Notes: a model not told the origin generated them from the sequence alone. 7,168 bases of DNA from an uncultured Collinsella sp. (GCA_900550735.1 URTD01000093.1:1-7168); one strand, 5' to 3'; shown: positions 1 to 6,446, counted from the stretch's first letter. Numbers and translations: made by a program.

Positions 1-1234
1 GGTGTGCCCTGCGTCGCTTGTGTACAACTGGACCGCCGAGCTGGAGCGCTTTGCCCCGTCGCTCGATGTGTGCGCCATTGTGGGCGCCAAGGCTCAACGC
101 CGTGTGCAGATCGCCGGCGTGGCCGAACATAACGTGGTTGTAACGTCGTATGACCTTATGCGGCGCGATATCGACGAGTACGTCGAGCAGGACTTTGCCC
201 GCGTGGTGCTCGACGAGGCCCAGTACATTAAAAATCCGCTCACGCAGGTGGCGCGCGCCGCCAAGCGCCTGCCTGCCGGCGTGCGTTTTGCCCTGACGGG
301 CACGCCCATCGAAAACCGCTTGTCCGAGCTCTGGAGCATCTTCGACTTTTTGATGCCGGGCCTGCTTGGCACGCGCGAGTCGTTTGCCAAGCGCTTCGAA
401 AGCCCGGTCGAGCACGCCGAGGGTGACAGCGCCGCTCGCCTGCAGGCGCTCGTGTCGCCGTTTGTGCTGCGCCGTGTCAAGGAAGACGTGGTGGCCGATC
501 TGCCCGAAAAGATCGAGGACACTGTCGTGGCTCAGCTCACCGGCGAGCAGCGCAAGCTGTACCTGGCAAACCAGGACCGCATCGCCCAGCAGGTGCAGCA
601 CCGCGAGGCATCCGAGTTTAAGAAAGACAAGCTCAAGGTGCTCGCCGAGCTCACCAAGCTGCGCCAGATCTGCTGCGACCCGCGTCTGCACTACGAGGAT
701 TACAAGGCGGGAAGCGCCAAACTCGATACGTGCATGGAGCTCGTGCACGGCGCACTCGACGGCGGACATCGCATCCTGTTGTTCAGCCAGTTTACGGGTA
801 TGCTCGATATCATCGGCAAGCGCTTGGCCAAGGAGGACATCGCCTTCCTTAAGCTCACGGGCGCTTCGTCTAAGGAGAGCCGCGCCAAGATGGTCGCGCA
901 GTTCCAAGCGGGCGAGGTTCCGGTCTTTTTGATTTCGCTCAAGGCGGGCGGCGTGGGCCTTAACCTGACGGCGGCCGACGTGGTCATTCACTACGACCCG
1001 TGGTGGAACGTGGCCGCGCAGGACCAGGCGACTGACCGCGCACATCGTATTGGCCAGCAGCATACCGTGACCGTGTACAAGCTCATCGCCAAGGACACGA
1101 TCGAGGAACGCATTATGCAGATGCAGGAGTCCAAGCGCGACCTGGTCAACAGCGTACTCGGCGGCGACGGCATCTCGTCGGCGTTGTTTACCCGCGAAGA
1201 TGTTCTGGCGCTGCTGGGCGGCGACGGGCGCTAG
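1..1234 (+). CDS. SNF2-family DEAD/DEAH-box helicase, C-terminal part (5' truncated by window edge)
   Basis: This is an ATP-dependent nucleic-acid translocase of the Swi2/Snf2 type, of which 410 codons are visible. The reading frame is open at the left edge. The first residues (VCPASLVYNW) match the motif Ia region, so the Walker A motif and true start lie upstream and the GTG at position 2 is not a start. Counting from that codon, the Walker B box is DEAQ at residues 71-74, motif III is LTGTPIEN at 98-105, and helicase lobe 2 ends with a GGVGLNLTAADVV-type motif V near 316-328 and motif VI DRAHRIGQ at 345-352. The protein ends normally about 58 residues later. Bacterial relatives often carry an N-terminal SWIM zinc-finger region, which cannot be seen here. 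The physiological substrate is unknown. Family assignment is very secure; a specific name such as RapA is not justified. Confidence 0.95.
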   Translation, partial: VCPASLVYNWTAELERFAPSLDVCAIVGAKAQRRVQIAGVAEHNVVVTSYDLMRRDIDEYVEQDFARVVLDEAQYIKNPLTQVARAAKRLPAGVRFALTGTPIENRLSELWSIFDFLMPGLLGTRESFAKRFESPVEHAEGDSAARLQALVSPFVLRRVKEDVVADLPEKIEDTVVAQLTGEQRKLYLANQDRIAQQVQHREASEFKKDKLKVLAELTKLRQICCDPRLHYEDYKAGSAKLDTCMELVHGALDGGHRILLFSQFTGMLDIIGKRLAKEDIAFLKLTGASSKESRAKMVAQFQAGEVPVFLISLKAGGVGLNLTAADVVIHYDPWWNVAAQDQATDRAHRIGQQHTVTVYKLIAKDTIEERIMQMQESKRDLVNSVLGGDGISSALFTREDVLALLGGDGR

Positions 1235-1261
1235 CCGCGCGCGGGGTGGGACTGCTGGAGT

Positions 1262-1301
1262 GGGCAGGACGGTCGACGCATTTTGGCCCGACCGCTTGCC
1301 T
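1262..1301 (+). terminator. Imperfect hairpin after the helicase gene, possible terminator
   Basis: An arm at 1262-1275 pairs with 1289-1301. CGGTCG (1270-1275) matches CGACCG (1289-1294) perfectly. The stem then continues outward past one bulged A (1269) and a G-T pair through GGC/GCC to about 12-13 pairs, around a 13-nt loop. It begins 27 bp after the helicase stop. No T-run follows, so it is not a textbook intrinsic terminator; it could be a transcript-end stabiliser or an operator. The rest of the 165-bp gap shows no convincing -35/-10 pair for the next gene. Confidence 0.35.
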
Positions 1302-1399
1302 GATCCGTTATGTGTTCATTTGCAATGCCGTGGATGGTCTGTCTGCCTTTGGGCATAAGAACCATCAAGAACATTGGCACATCAGCAAAGGAGAACATC

Positions 1400-1762
1400 A
1401 TGGCGAAATTCTTTAAGGACCCCGACGGTAAGCTCATCGCTGCCCTTGGCGACGACGTTGCGACCCCTGCCGGTTGCACGGAGCTGACCGCAAACACTGA
1501 GGACGCGGCGCACGAGAAGCACGTGCCTGTTGTCGAGACCGAGCGCGACGGTCACGTGATTCGCGCACGCGTTGGCTCGGTCGAGCACCCCAGCCTGCCC
1601 GAGCACTACATTGAGTGGATTGCCCTTGAGGCCGAGGGCCGCTTAGAGGTCCATTACCTTGAGCCCGGCATGAAACCCGCGACGTTTTTCGCGGGCGGCT
1701 CCAAGACCGGTACCGTCTATGCCTACTGCAACCTGCACGGGCTGTGGTCCGCGACATTCTAG
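1400..1762 (+). CDS. Superoxide reductase (desulfoferrodoxin/neelaredoxin family, degenerate N-terminal domain)
   Basis: A 120-residue cytoplasmic non-haem iron protein that reduces superoxide to peroxide without releasing oxygen, normally using electrons from rubredoxin. The catalytic domain has the expected Fe(His)4(Cys) ligands: H41 in EKHVP, H63 in HPSLPEHYIEW, H69 in the same stretch, and C110 and H113 in CNLHGLW. The conserved E39-K40 pair, which serves substrate attraction and catalysis in the family, is present. The N-terminal 35 residues occupy the place of the desulforedoxin Fe(Cys)4 domain but contain only one cysteine (C26), so no second iron centre can form. This resembles the class III enzyme of Treponema pallidum. 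The ATG at 1400 was chosen because AAAGGAG (1387-1393) lies 6 nt upstream; an in-frame ATG at 1310 has no such site. The gene stands alone between two hairpin-bearing gaps. Confidence 0.9.
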   Translation: MAKFFKDPDGKLIAALGDDVATPAGCTELTANTEDAAHEKHVPVVETERDGHVIRARVGSVEHPSLPEHYIEWIALEAEGRLEVHYLEPGMKPATFFAGGSKTGTVYAYCNLHGLWSATF

Positions 1763-1782
1763 GAGCGCGCCCCCGCTCGGGG

Positions 1783-1788
1783 TATCAT
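1783..1788 (+). promoter_or_regulatory. Possible -10 element upstream of the NadE-like gene
   Basis: TATCAT lies 20 bp after the superoxide reductase stop and resembles a sigma-70 -10 hexamer. No good -35 is found 16-18 bp upstream. If it were used, the hairpin at 1808-1838 would fall inside the leader of the NadE-like gene. Weak evidence. Confidence 0.22.
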
Positions 1789-1807
1789 AGCTAGCATATG
1801 CACATGC

Positions 1808-1840
1808 AAGCGCCGACTGCATTATGCGGCCGGCGCTTTT
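1808..1840 (+). terminator. Intrinsic terminator-like hairpin after superoxide reductase
   Basis: AAGCGCCG (1808-1815) pairs perfectly with CGGCGCTT (1831-1838), an 8-bp GC-rich stem with a 15-nt loop, ending in a run of four T (1837-1840). It lies 45 bp after the superoxide reductase stop and 39 bp before the next start, so it plausibly ends that transcript. The T-run is short, so it may leak. Confidence 0.6.
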
Positions 1841-1879
1841 ACTACGATTTCGATGGTTTACGACGGAAAGGGCTGAGCC

Positions 1880-3862
1880 ATGAAGCTCGCGCTTGCACAG
1901 ATCGATATGCGCCTGGGTGATATTGAGGGCATTTGCGGCCGCATCGAGGACCAGGCTCGTCTGGCCCACGAGCGCGGAGCGCGCGTGCTGTGCGTTCCGG
2001 CTCCGCTCTTTATGGGCGCCATGCCCGGTGGCCTGGTGGGCGCTGCCGACTTTGAGCACGACATGCTTGCCGGCTTGACTGGTGTCGCCGAGCGTATCCA
2101 GGAGCTTGACATGATCTGCATCGTGCCCGCGGCGGTTTCGTTTGAGGGCCAGCTGCTCGACTACATGATGCTCAAGGACGGTCATGTGGTGCCGGCGCGT
2201 TCGAGCATTGCCCTGCAGCGTGGCGAGAACAACGACACGCGTTGGGCGCCGCCGGTGTTCGACGTGGACGGCGTGCGCATCGCCGTGATTTTTGACTTGG
2301 ACCGCGAGCTCGAGATGTTGCCGACCGGCGTCGACCTCATCGCGCATTTCCAATTCAACGCGTTTGACATGACCGACCGCGAGACTGCCGCCATTGCCGC
2401 CGTTCGCAGCGGCGCCTACCGCAAGATCGCATCCAAGCGCAGCGTGTGGTTTGCCTGCATGGCGCCGGTCGGCGCCTATGACGAGTCGGTGTATACCGGC
2501 GGTTCGTTTGTGCTCGACGACTGCGGTCGCGTGGTGGCCCAGGCGCCGTGTTTTGAGGAGAGCCTGCTGGTTCAGGAGATTCAGCGTGGCGTGATGCTCG
2601 ATGCCCTGGAAGATCACGAACTGCCCGAGTTCCGTTCCGAGGAGTGGCTGTGGCAGGCGCTGGTGCTCGCCGTGCGCGACAACGCCCGAGCTCACGGTGC
2701 TTCGCGTGCTGTGGTGGCACTCGAGGGTGACTTGCCGTCGTCTTTGCTGACGGCGCTGGCCGTCGACGCTCTGGGCCCGCGCAATGTGATTGGCCTGGTG
2801 CTGGGGCGCAACCGTATCTTTACGCCGGCGCAGGAAGAGGCCGAGGCTGCCCGCTGTGCCGCCGTCCGCGCCATCGCCGAGCGTCTGCACATTCGCACTG
2901 TCGAGCGCGATGCACCGGATGCGGCGCGTGTGCTCGATCGCGACGTGTCGGCGGGCGATGCCGAGCGTGTGCGCTCGCGCACGCTGGGCCTCATGCTGGA
3001 GGACACGGCGCTCGAGCTGGGCGCGATGGCGCTGAGCCCGCTGTCCAAAACCGAGTACGCGCTGGCGGCGCCGGCGCTTTGCGGCGGCTACCAGGGCGAC
3101 TTTGCGCCCTTTGGCGATGTGTACCTGTCGACGCTTGAGTTTGTGGCGCGTGTGCGCAACCGCACGTCTGCCGTGGTGCCCCAAGAGCTCGTGACGCTCA
3201 ACGCGGTGGAAGATTGTATGGAGCGCGTGCTGGCGCAGGCGCTCTCGACGCTCGACGGCCCGGTCGATATGCTCGACCGCGCGGCACAGCTGCTCGGCGG
3301 GCTTGAGCCGGGTGAGGTCGATGGCGCGCTCGAGGCGCACGTGGACCGCAATCGATCTTTCGACGACATCCCGATGGCCGCTGGCAAGCCTGAGGCTTGC
3401 TCGCTGGTGCTGATGCTCGTTCGACAGGGTGAGGCTGCCCGCCGCATGCTGCCGATGGCGCCGATCGTCTCGTCCCGTTCGTTTGCCGAGCGCTCCTGGC
3501 CGTACATGCTCGCGTGGTCCGACCTGGGGCTTAACGGCAAGGAGCGTATGACGGTCGATTCGCTGGCGCGCGCCGAGGTGCGCCGTTTTGCTGACGAGGA
3601 TACGAGCGAGCGCGTGCGAAACGAGATGATGGGCGTGCTGGGCGAGCTACTGGGTATTTCACCCGAGCAGATGGAGGAGCTGCGCTCTGAGGACGGTCAG
3701 CGTCGTTTGCACGAGGGAATCAAAAAGTTCGAGGGCGAGGTTCAGGACGCCATCGATAAGATGATGGGCGGTCAGGGCGGCTCGCAAGGTAGTCCCCAGG
3801 GTGGCCCGATGCCGCATCCGCCGGTTGATCCCCGACAGTTCCCCTTTTTCTCGCAGAACTAA
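1880..3862 (+). CDS. NAD+ synthetase-like protein (nitrilase plus synthetase folds), probable pseudoenzyme
   Basis: An intact 660-residue protein that follows glutamine-dependent NadE from end to end: a nitrilase-fold half (about 1-250), a synthetase half (about 260-450), and a C-terminal piece (515-545) matching the NadE EYKRRQ...FGRDRRYP region (here AARRM...SFAERSWPY). Fold-level matches include VGAYDESVYTGGSF near 195-209 and GDFAPFGDVY at 406-415. The catalytic features are gone: the triad Glu, Lys and Cys correspond to A41, S108 and D139; the pyrophosphatase loop SGGxDS reads EGDLPS (282-287); TGNKSE reads PLSKTE (387-392). Residues 546-660 extend beyond NadE, as a charged helical stretch and a Gly/Gln/Pro-rich tail. 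The ATG follows GGAAAGG (1865-1871). It has no frameshift or stop, and its codon use resembles its neighbours, so it is probably maintained. Automated pipelines would likely call it NAD+ synthase; NAD+ synthesis is not supported. The actual role is unknown. Confidence 0.85.
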   Translation: MKLALAQIDMRLGDIEGICGRIEDQARLAHERGARVLCVPAPLFMGAMPGGLVGAADFEHDMLAGLTGVAERIQELDMICIVPAAVSFEGQLLDYMMLKDGHVVPARSSIALQRGENNDTRWAPPVFDVDGVRIAVIFDLDRELEMLPTGVDLIAHFQFNAFDMTDRETAAIAAVRSGAYRKIASKRSVWFACMAPVGAYDESVYTGGSFVLDDCGRVVAQAPCFEESLLVQEIQRGVMLDALEDHELPEFRSEEWLWQALVLAVRDNARAHGASRAVVALEGDLPSSLLTALAVDALGPRNVIGLVLGRNRIFTPAQEEAEAARCAAVRAIAERLHIRTVERDAPDAARVLDRDVSAGDAERVRSRTLGLMLEDTALELGAMALSPLSKTEYALAAPALCGGYQGDFAPFGDVYLSTLEFVARVRNRTSAVVPQELVTLNAVEDCMERVLAQALSTLDGPVDMLDRAAQLLGGLEPGEVDGALEAHVDRNRSFDDIPMAAGKPEACSLVLMLVRQGEAARRMLPMAPIVSSRSFAERSWPYMLAWSDLGLNGKERMTVDSLARAEVRRFADEDTSERVRNEMMGVLGELLGISPEQMEELRSEDGQRRLHEGIKKFEGEVQDAIDKMMGGQGGSQGSPQGGPMPHPPVDPRQFPFFSQN

Positions 3863-3880
3863 CTATGGGATAGGGCCAAG

Positions 3881-3908
3881 GTTACGCGGTTTTACCAAAC
3901 CGCGTAAC
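3881..3908 (+). terminator. Perfect 12-bp hairpin after the NadE-like gene
   Basis: GTTACGCGGTTT (3881-3892) and AAACCGCGTAAC (3897-3908) are exact reverse complements around a TACC loop, starting 18 bp after the NadE-like stop. No T-run follows on either strand, so a Rho-independent terminator is only possible. Processing, 3'-end protection or membership in the adjacent palindromic element are alternatives. The inverted repeat itself is certain. Confidence 0.5.
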
Positions 3909-3921
3909 GAGTCGACGCTGC

Positions 3922-4020
3922 GCGAGCCCCTGCCGGGCAATCTGCCGCTCAAACCGTCGCTTGCGTACAGAAGTACGCGGCGCTCCTCTTTCGCGACACC
4001 TTGCCACGGCAGGGACTCGC
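3922..4020. repeat. Long imperfect palindrome, possible extragenic repeat or structured RNA
   Basis: The left arm at 3922-3940 pairs with 4001-4020 over 19 positions with one C-A mismatch and one bulged A (4006). Inside are two nested stems: GTCGC (3956-3960) with GCGAC (3993-3997), and GCGTAC (3963-3968) with GTACGC (3973-3978) around an AGAA tetraloop. The whole folds as one branched-free rod of about 99 nt. It lies upstream of the predicted ruvC start site, so it would be transcribed only as the tail of the NadE-like mRNA. No reading frame here looks real. It may be a REP-like repeat, but only one copy is present in this window. Confidence 0.55.
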
Positions 4021-4034
4021 TCGCTGACTTATGC

Positions 4035-4053
4035 TCAACCTATGGTTCAACCT
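4035..4053. repeat. Short direct repeat TCAACCT x2 upstream of ruvC promoter
   Basis: TCAACCT occurs at 4035-4041 and again at 4047-4053, a 12-bp period, with an AACC/GGTT inverted repeat between them. It sits about 40-60 bp upstream of the predicted ruvC start site. It could be a regulator site or chance; no known motif is recognised. Confidence 0.3.
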
Positions 4054-4056
4054 TGC

Positions 4057-4087
4057 TTGCTAGATACGGTCGCTGTTGTGTTATTCT
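4057..4087 (+). promoter_or_regulatory. Predicted ruvCAB promoter with extended -10
   Basis: TATTCT at 4082-4087 is preceded by TG at 4079-4080 with one base between, giving an extended -10. The best -35 candidate is TTGCTA at 4057-4062 with a long 19-bp spacer, which the extended -10 could compensate for. The predicted start near 4093-4095 lies inside the SOS box that follows directly, and the leader to the ruvC start is about 60 nt. Confidence 0.6.
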
Positions 4088-4101
4088 AGAACAGACGTTC
4101 G
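4088..4101. promoter_or_regulatory. LexA (SOS) box upstream of ruvCAB
   Basis: AGAACAGACGTTCG matches the Gram-positive LexA/DinR consensus CGAACRNRYGTTYG at all specified positions except the first base. GAAC and GTTC form the inverted half-sites with a 4-bp centre (AGAC) that obeys the R-N-R-Y rule. It directly abuts the -10 hexamer and covers the predicted transcription start, where bound LexA would block initiation. It implies induction of ruvCAB after DNA damage. Confidence 0.8.
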
Positions 4102-4156
4102 TGATTGATGCGCGGGGTCTTGCCTTGCGCTTGGTAGAAGACGAGGGGAGGTTGGC

Positions 4157-4678
4157 TTGGTTATCTTGGGCATTGACCCCGGTTTGGCTCATACGGGTTG
4201 GGGGATTATCGAGGAGCGGCGTGGCGAGGTTCGCTGCCGTGCCTACGGTTGTATTGAGACCAGCGCGGGCAGCCCGCTCGCGGTGCGCCTGTCGCATATC
4301 GCCCGTGACCTTAAGGATGTCGTCGAGCGTTATCGACCCGACACGGCTGCTGTCGAGAGCATCTACTTTGGCGCCAACGTTCGTTCGGCCATCCCCACGG
4401 CGCATGCCCGTGGTGCTGCGCTTGTGGCGCTTTCGGAGTGCGCGCTCGAGATTGGCGAGTACACGCCCATGCAGATCAAACAGGCTGTGGTGGGCACCGG
4501 CGCCGCGGACAAGCGGCAGGTCGCCTACATGGTACGCACGCTAACGCAGCTCGACCACGACCCGCATCCCGACCATGCCGCCGATGCCCTGGCTTGCGCC
4601 ATCTGCCACGTAAACCTCAGCCGCACCCGTGAACTCACCGGTGGCGAGTTCTATCAACAGAGAGGAACCGGATACTGA
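4157..4678 (+). CDS. ruvC: Crossover junction endodeoxyribonuclease RuvC
   Basis: A 173-residue Holliday-junction resolvase that acts as a dimer, cutting two opposed strands of a four-way junction in Mg2+-dependent fashion. The RNase H-like fold starts with LGIDPGLAHTGWG. The acidic active site is visible as D7, E67 (in AAVESIYFGAN), H140 and D143 (in DHAADALACAICH). Histidine at the third position, where E. coli has Asp, is also found in the Thermus thermophilus enzyme, so activity is expected. Length is normal for the family. The start is TTG at 4157, placed by the conserved N-terminus and by the strong AGGGGAGGT site just before it (GGAGGT ends 4 nt upstream); no in-frame ATG or GTG lies nearby upstream. 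It is first in the ruvCAB operon and its stop overlaps the ruvA start. Confidence 0.97.
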   Translation: MVILGIDPGLAHTGWGIIEERRGEVRCRAYGCIETSAGSPLAVRLSHIARDLKDVVERYRPDTAAVESIYFGANVRSAIPTAHARGAALVALSECALEIGEYTPMQIKQAVVGTGAADKRQVAYMVRTLTQLDHDPHPDHAADALACAICHVNLSRTRELTGGEFYQQRGTGY

Positions 4679-5298
4679 TGATTTCCCAGCTCCATGGAAC
4701 GCTTGTCGAGGCCACGATGAGCTCGGCCGTCGTCGATGTGTCGGGCGTGGGCTTTGAGCTCGGCATCTCGGGCAGCACCGCCGCCACGTTGCCGACGCCT
4801 GGCGGCGAGGTTCGCCTCTACACACGCATGCAGGTGCGTGAGGACGCCATGACGCTCTTTGGTTTTGCCTCCAAGGACGAGCGCACGATGTTCGATCGGC
4901 TCGTGTCTGTCTCGGGCGTTGGTCCGCGCCTGGCGCTCGCCGTGCTTTCCACCTATACCGTGGGGCAGCTGTATTCCTTGGTAATGGCCGAGGACGACAA
5001 GGGCATGGCCAAGGTGCCCGGTGTGGGCAAAAAGACCGCGCAGCGCCTCATCTTGGAACTCAAGAGTACCTTTGCCAAGGACAAGGGCTTTGTGCCGGTC
5101 GACGCTATTCCCGGCCAGGTTGCGATGCCGGTTCCCGCCGCCGCTCCTTCGGCGATCGATGATGCCCGTGCGGCGCTCCTTTCCATGGGCTTTAGCCCGC
5201 AGGAGACCGATGTTGCCCTGAGCGGGTATGATGGGCAGAATATGCGTGTCGAGGATCTGCTCGGCGCGGCGCTTAAGCGACTCGGAATGGATGCGTGA
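4678..5298 (+). CDS. ruvA: Holliday junction branch migration complex subunit RuvA
   Basis: A 206-residue subunit that binds four-way junctions as a tetramer and loads the RuvB motors. Three family domains are visible: an N-terminal OB-fold (about 1-64, beginning MISQLHGTL), a middle domain with two helix-hairpin-helix motifs (VSVSGVGPRLA at 76-86 and AKVPGVGKKTAQRL at 111-124), and a C-terminal helical domain (about 157-206) that contacts RuvB, joined by a flexible Pro/Ala-rich linker near 140-156. Length is typical. The ATG overlaps the ruvC stop by one base (TGATG), with AGAGGA (4661-4666) upstream inside ruvC, so translation is probably coupled. No key element is missing. Confidence 0.97.
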   Translation: MISQLHGTLVEATMSSAVVDVSGVGFELGISGSTAATLPTPGGEVRLYTRMQVREDAMTLFGFASKDERTMFDRLVSVSGVGPRLALAVLSTYTVGQLYSLVMAEDDKGMAKVPGVGKKTAQRLILELKSTFAKDKGFVPVDAIPGQVAMPVPAAAPSAIDDARAALLSMGFSPQETDVALSGYDGQNMRVEDLLGAALKRLGMDA

Positions 5299-6365
5299 TG
5301 TGGGAAGCCGATGACTCTCAGGACCTGTGGGCGACGCCCGGCAACTCGCCGGCGGCATCCATGGCGCACGGCGAGCGCATGGTGGGCTCGGAGCTGACGG
5401 CCGAGGACCTCGATGTCGACCGCACTTTGCGTCCCCAGCGCCTGGACGATTACTGTGGCCAGGAGCACATCAAGCAGAGCCTGCGCGTGTTGATCGAAGC
5501 GGCGCAGAGCCGTGGCGAGACGCTCGACCACGTGATTTTCTCGGGTCCTCCGGGCCTGGGCAAGACCACGCTGGCCACCGTTATCGCCAACGAGCTGGGC
5601 GCTCAGATTAAGACGACGAGTGGCCCTGCCATCGCGCGCACCGGCGACCTGGCGGCTATCCTTACCAACCTGCAGCCGGGTGACGTGCTGTTTATCGACG
5701 AGATCCACCGCCTCAACCGTTCGGTCGAGGAGGTCCTGTACCCCGCGATGGAGGACTTTGCCCTCGATATCGTGATTGGCAAGGGTCCGGCGGCTCGCTC
5801 GATTCGCCTGGATATTCCCAAGTTTACGCTGGTAGCGGCAACGACCCGCTCAGGCATGTTGACCGGCCCGTTGCGCGACCGCTTTGGCATTTCATATCGC
5901 CTGGATTACTACACGGTCGAGGAGCTCGCGCAGATTGTGACGCGCTCGGCGACTATCCTGGGCGTGACGATCGACCATCCCAGTGCACTCGAGATCGGCT
6001 CGCGTTCGCGCGGCACGCCACGTCTTGCCAACCGTCTGCTCAAGCGCGTGCGCGATTACGCACAGGTGCGCGGCAACGGTCCCATCGAGCTCGATATCTG
6101 TCGCCGGGCGCTCGAGTTCTTCGAGATCGACGAGCTCGGTCTGGACTGGATGGATATTCGCATTTTGGAGACGCTCGCTAAGACGTTCTCCGGTCGTGCC
6201 GTGGGACTTACGACCCTTGCCAGCGCGGTGGGCGAGGACCCGGGCACGCTCGAGGATGTCTATGAGCCCTATCTGCTGCAGTGCGGCTTGATGATTCGTA
6301 CGCCGCAGGGCCGTCAGGCAACCCTTCGCACCTTTGAGCACCTCGGGATTGAACCTACCGTTTAG
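5298..6365 (+). CDS. ruvB: Holliday junction branch migration ATPase RuvB
   Basis: The hexameric AAA+ motor that pulls DNA through the RuvA-bound junction; 355 residues from the ATG at 5298. Visible elements are Walker A GPPGLGKTT (83-91), Walker B LFIDEIH (131-137), sensor 1 AATTR (180-184), the PLRDRFG segment (191-197) that carries the arginine finger in this family, and a C-terminal winged helix including GRAVGLTTLASAVGED (299 onward) and EPYLLQCGLMIRTPQGR. The N-terminus is somewhat longer than usual before the conserved LRPQRLDDYCGQEHIK stretch. The ATG is preferred because it overlaps the ruvA stop as TGATG, exactly like the ruvC/ruvA junction; an in-frame GTG immediately before it (5295) would add one residue. 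Last gene of the operon. Confidence 0.97.
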   Translation: MWEADDSQDLWATPGNSPAASMAHGERMVGSELTAEDLDVDRTLRPQRLDDYCGQEHIKQSLRVLIEAAQSRGETLDHVIFSGPPGLGKTTLATVIANELGAQIKTTSGPAIARTGDLAAILTNLQPGDVLFIDEIHRLNRSVEEVLYPAMEDFALDIVIGKGPAARSIRLDIPKFTLVAATTRSGMLTGPLRDRFGISYRLDYYTVEELAQIVTRSATILGVTIDHPSALEIGSRSRGTPRLANRLLKRVRDYAQVRGNGPIELDICRRALEFFEIDELGLDWMDIRILETLAKTFSGRAVGLTTLASAVGEDPGTLEDVYEPYLLQCGLMIRTPQGRQATLRTFEHLGIEPTV

Positions 6366-6419
6366 GGCGCTTTGTTTTGGCGGGCTGTTGGGCTATCGCT
6401 GGGCATCGGGTAAACATAT

Positions 6420-6446
6420 CGCCGTTCATCGGTTATGGGCGTTTTT
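6420..6446 (+). terminator. Weak possible terminator after ruvB
   Basis: CGCC (6420-6423) can pair with GGCG (6438-6441), followed by five T (6442-6446). The 4-bp stem with a 14-nt loop is poor, and the T-run overlaps the likely -35 of the next promoter. GGGCG (6437-6441) can instead pair with CGCCC (6456-6460). Nothing stronger is seen in the 145-bp gap. Confidence 0.22.

Noticed and set aside
1310..1399. Upstream ATG extending the superoxide reductase by 30 residues
   Set aside because: No ribosome binding site precedes it, the extra residues match nothing in the family, and AAAGGAG is correctly spaced from the ATG at 1400.
1771..1782. CCCC/GGGG mini-hairpin just after the superoxide reductase stop
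   Set aside because: Only four pairs with a tight loop and no T-run; the 1808-1840 hairpin is a better terminator.
1643..3340. 565-codon open frame on the minus strand opposite the NadE-like gene
   Set aside because: Its translation is dominated by His and Arg with no recognisable domain, typical of an antisense shadow in a GC-rich gene. The plus-strand frame has clear homology along its length.
3801..4544. 247-codon plus-strand frame spanning the gap and overlapping the NadE-like gene and ruvC
   Set aside because: It crosses two real genes in another frame and the structured gap, has Arg/Ser-rich low-information sequence and no ribosome binding site.
4157..4678. RuvC suspected inactive because the third catalytic Asp is His
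   Set aside because: His at this position is found in functional RuvC such as that of Thermus thermophilus; D7, E67 and D143 are intact.
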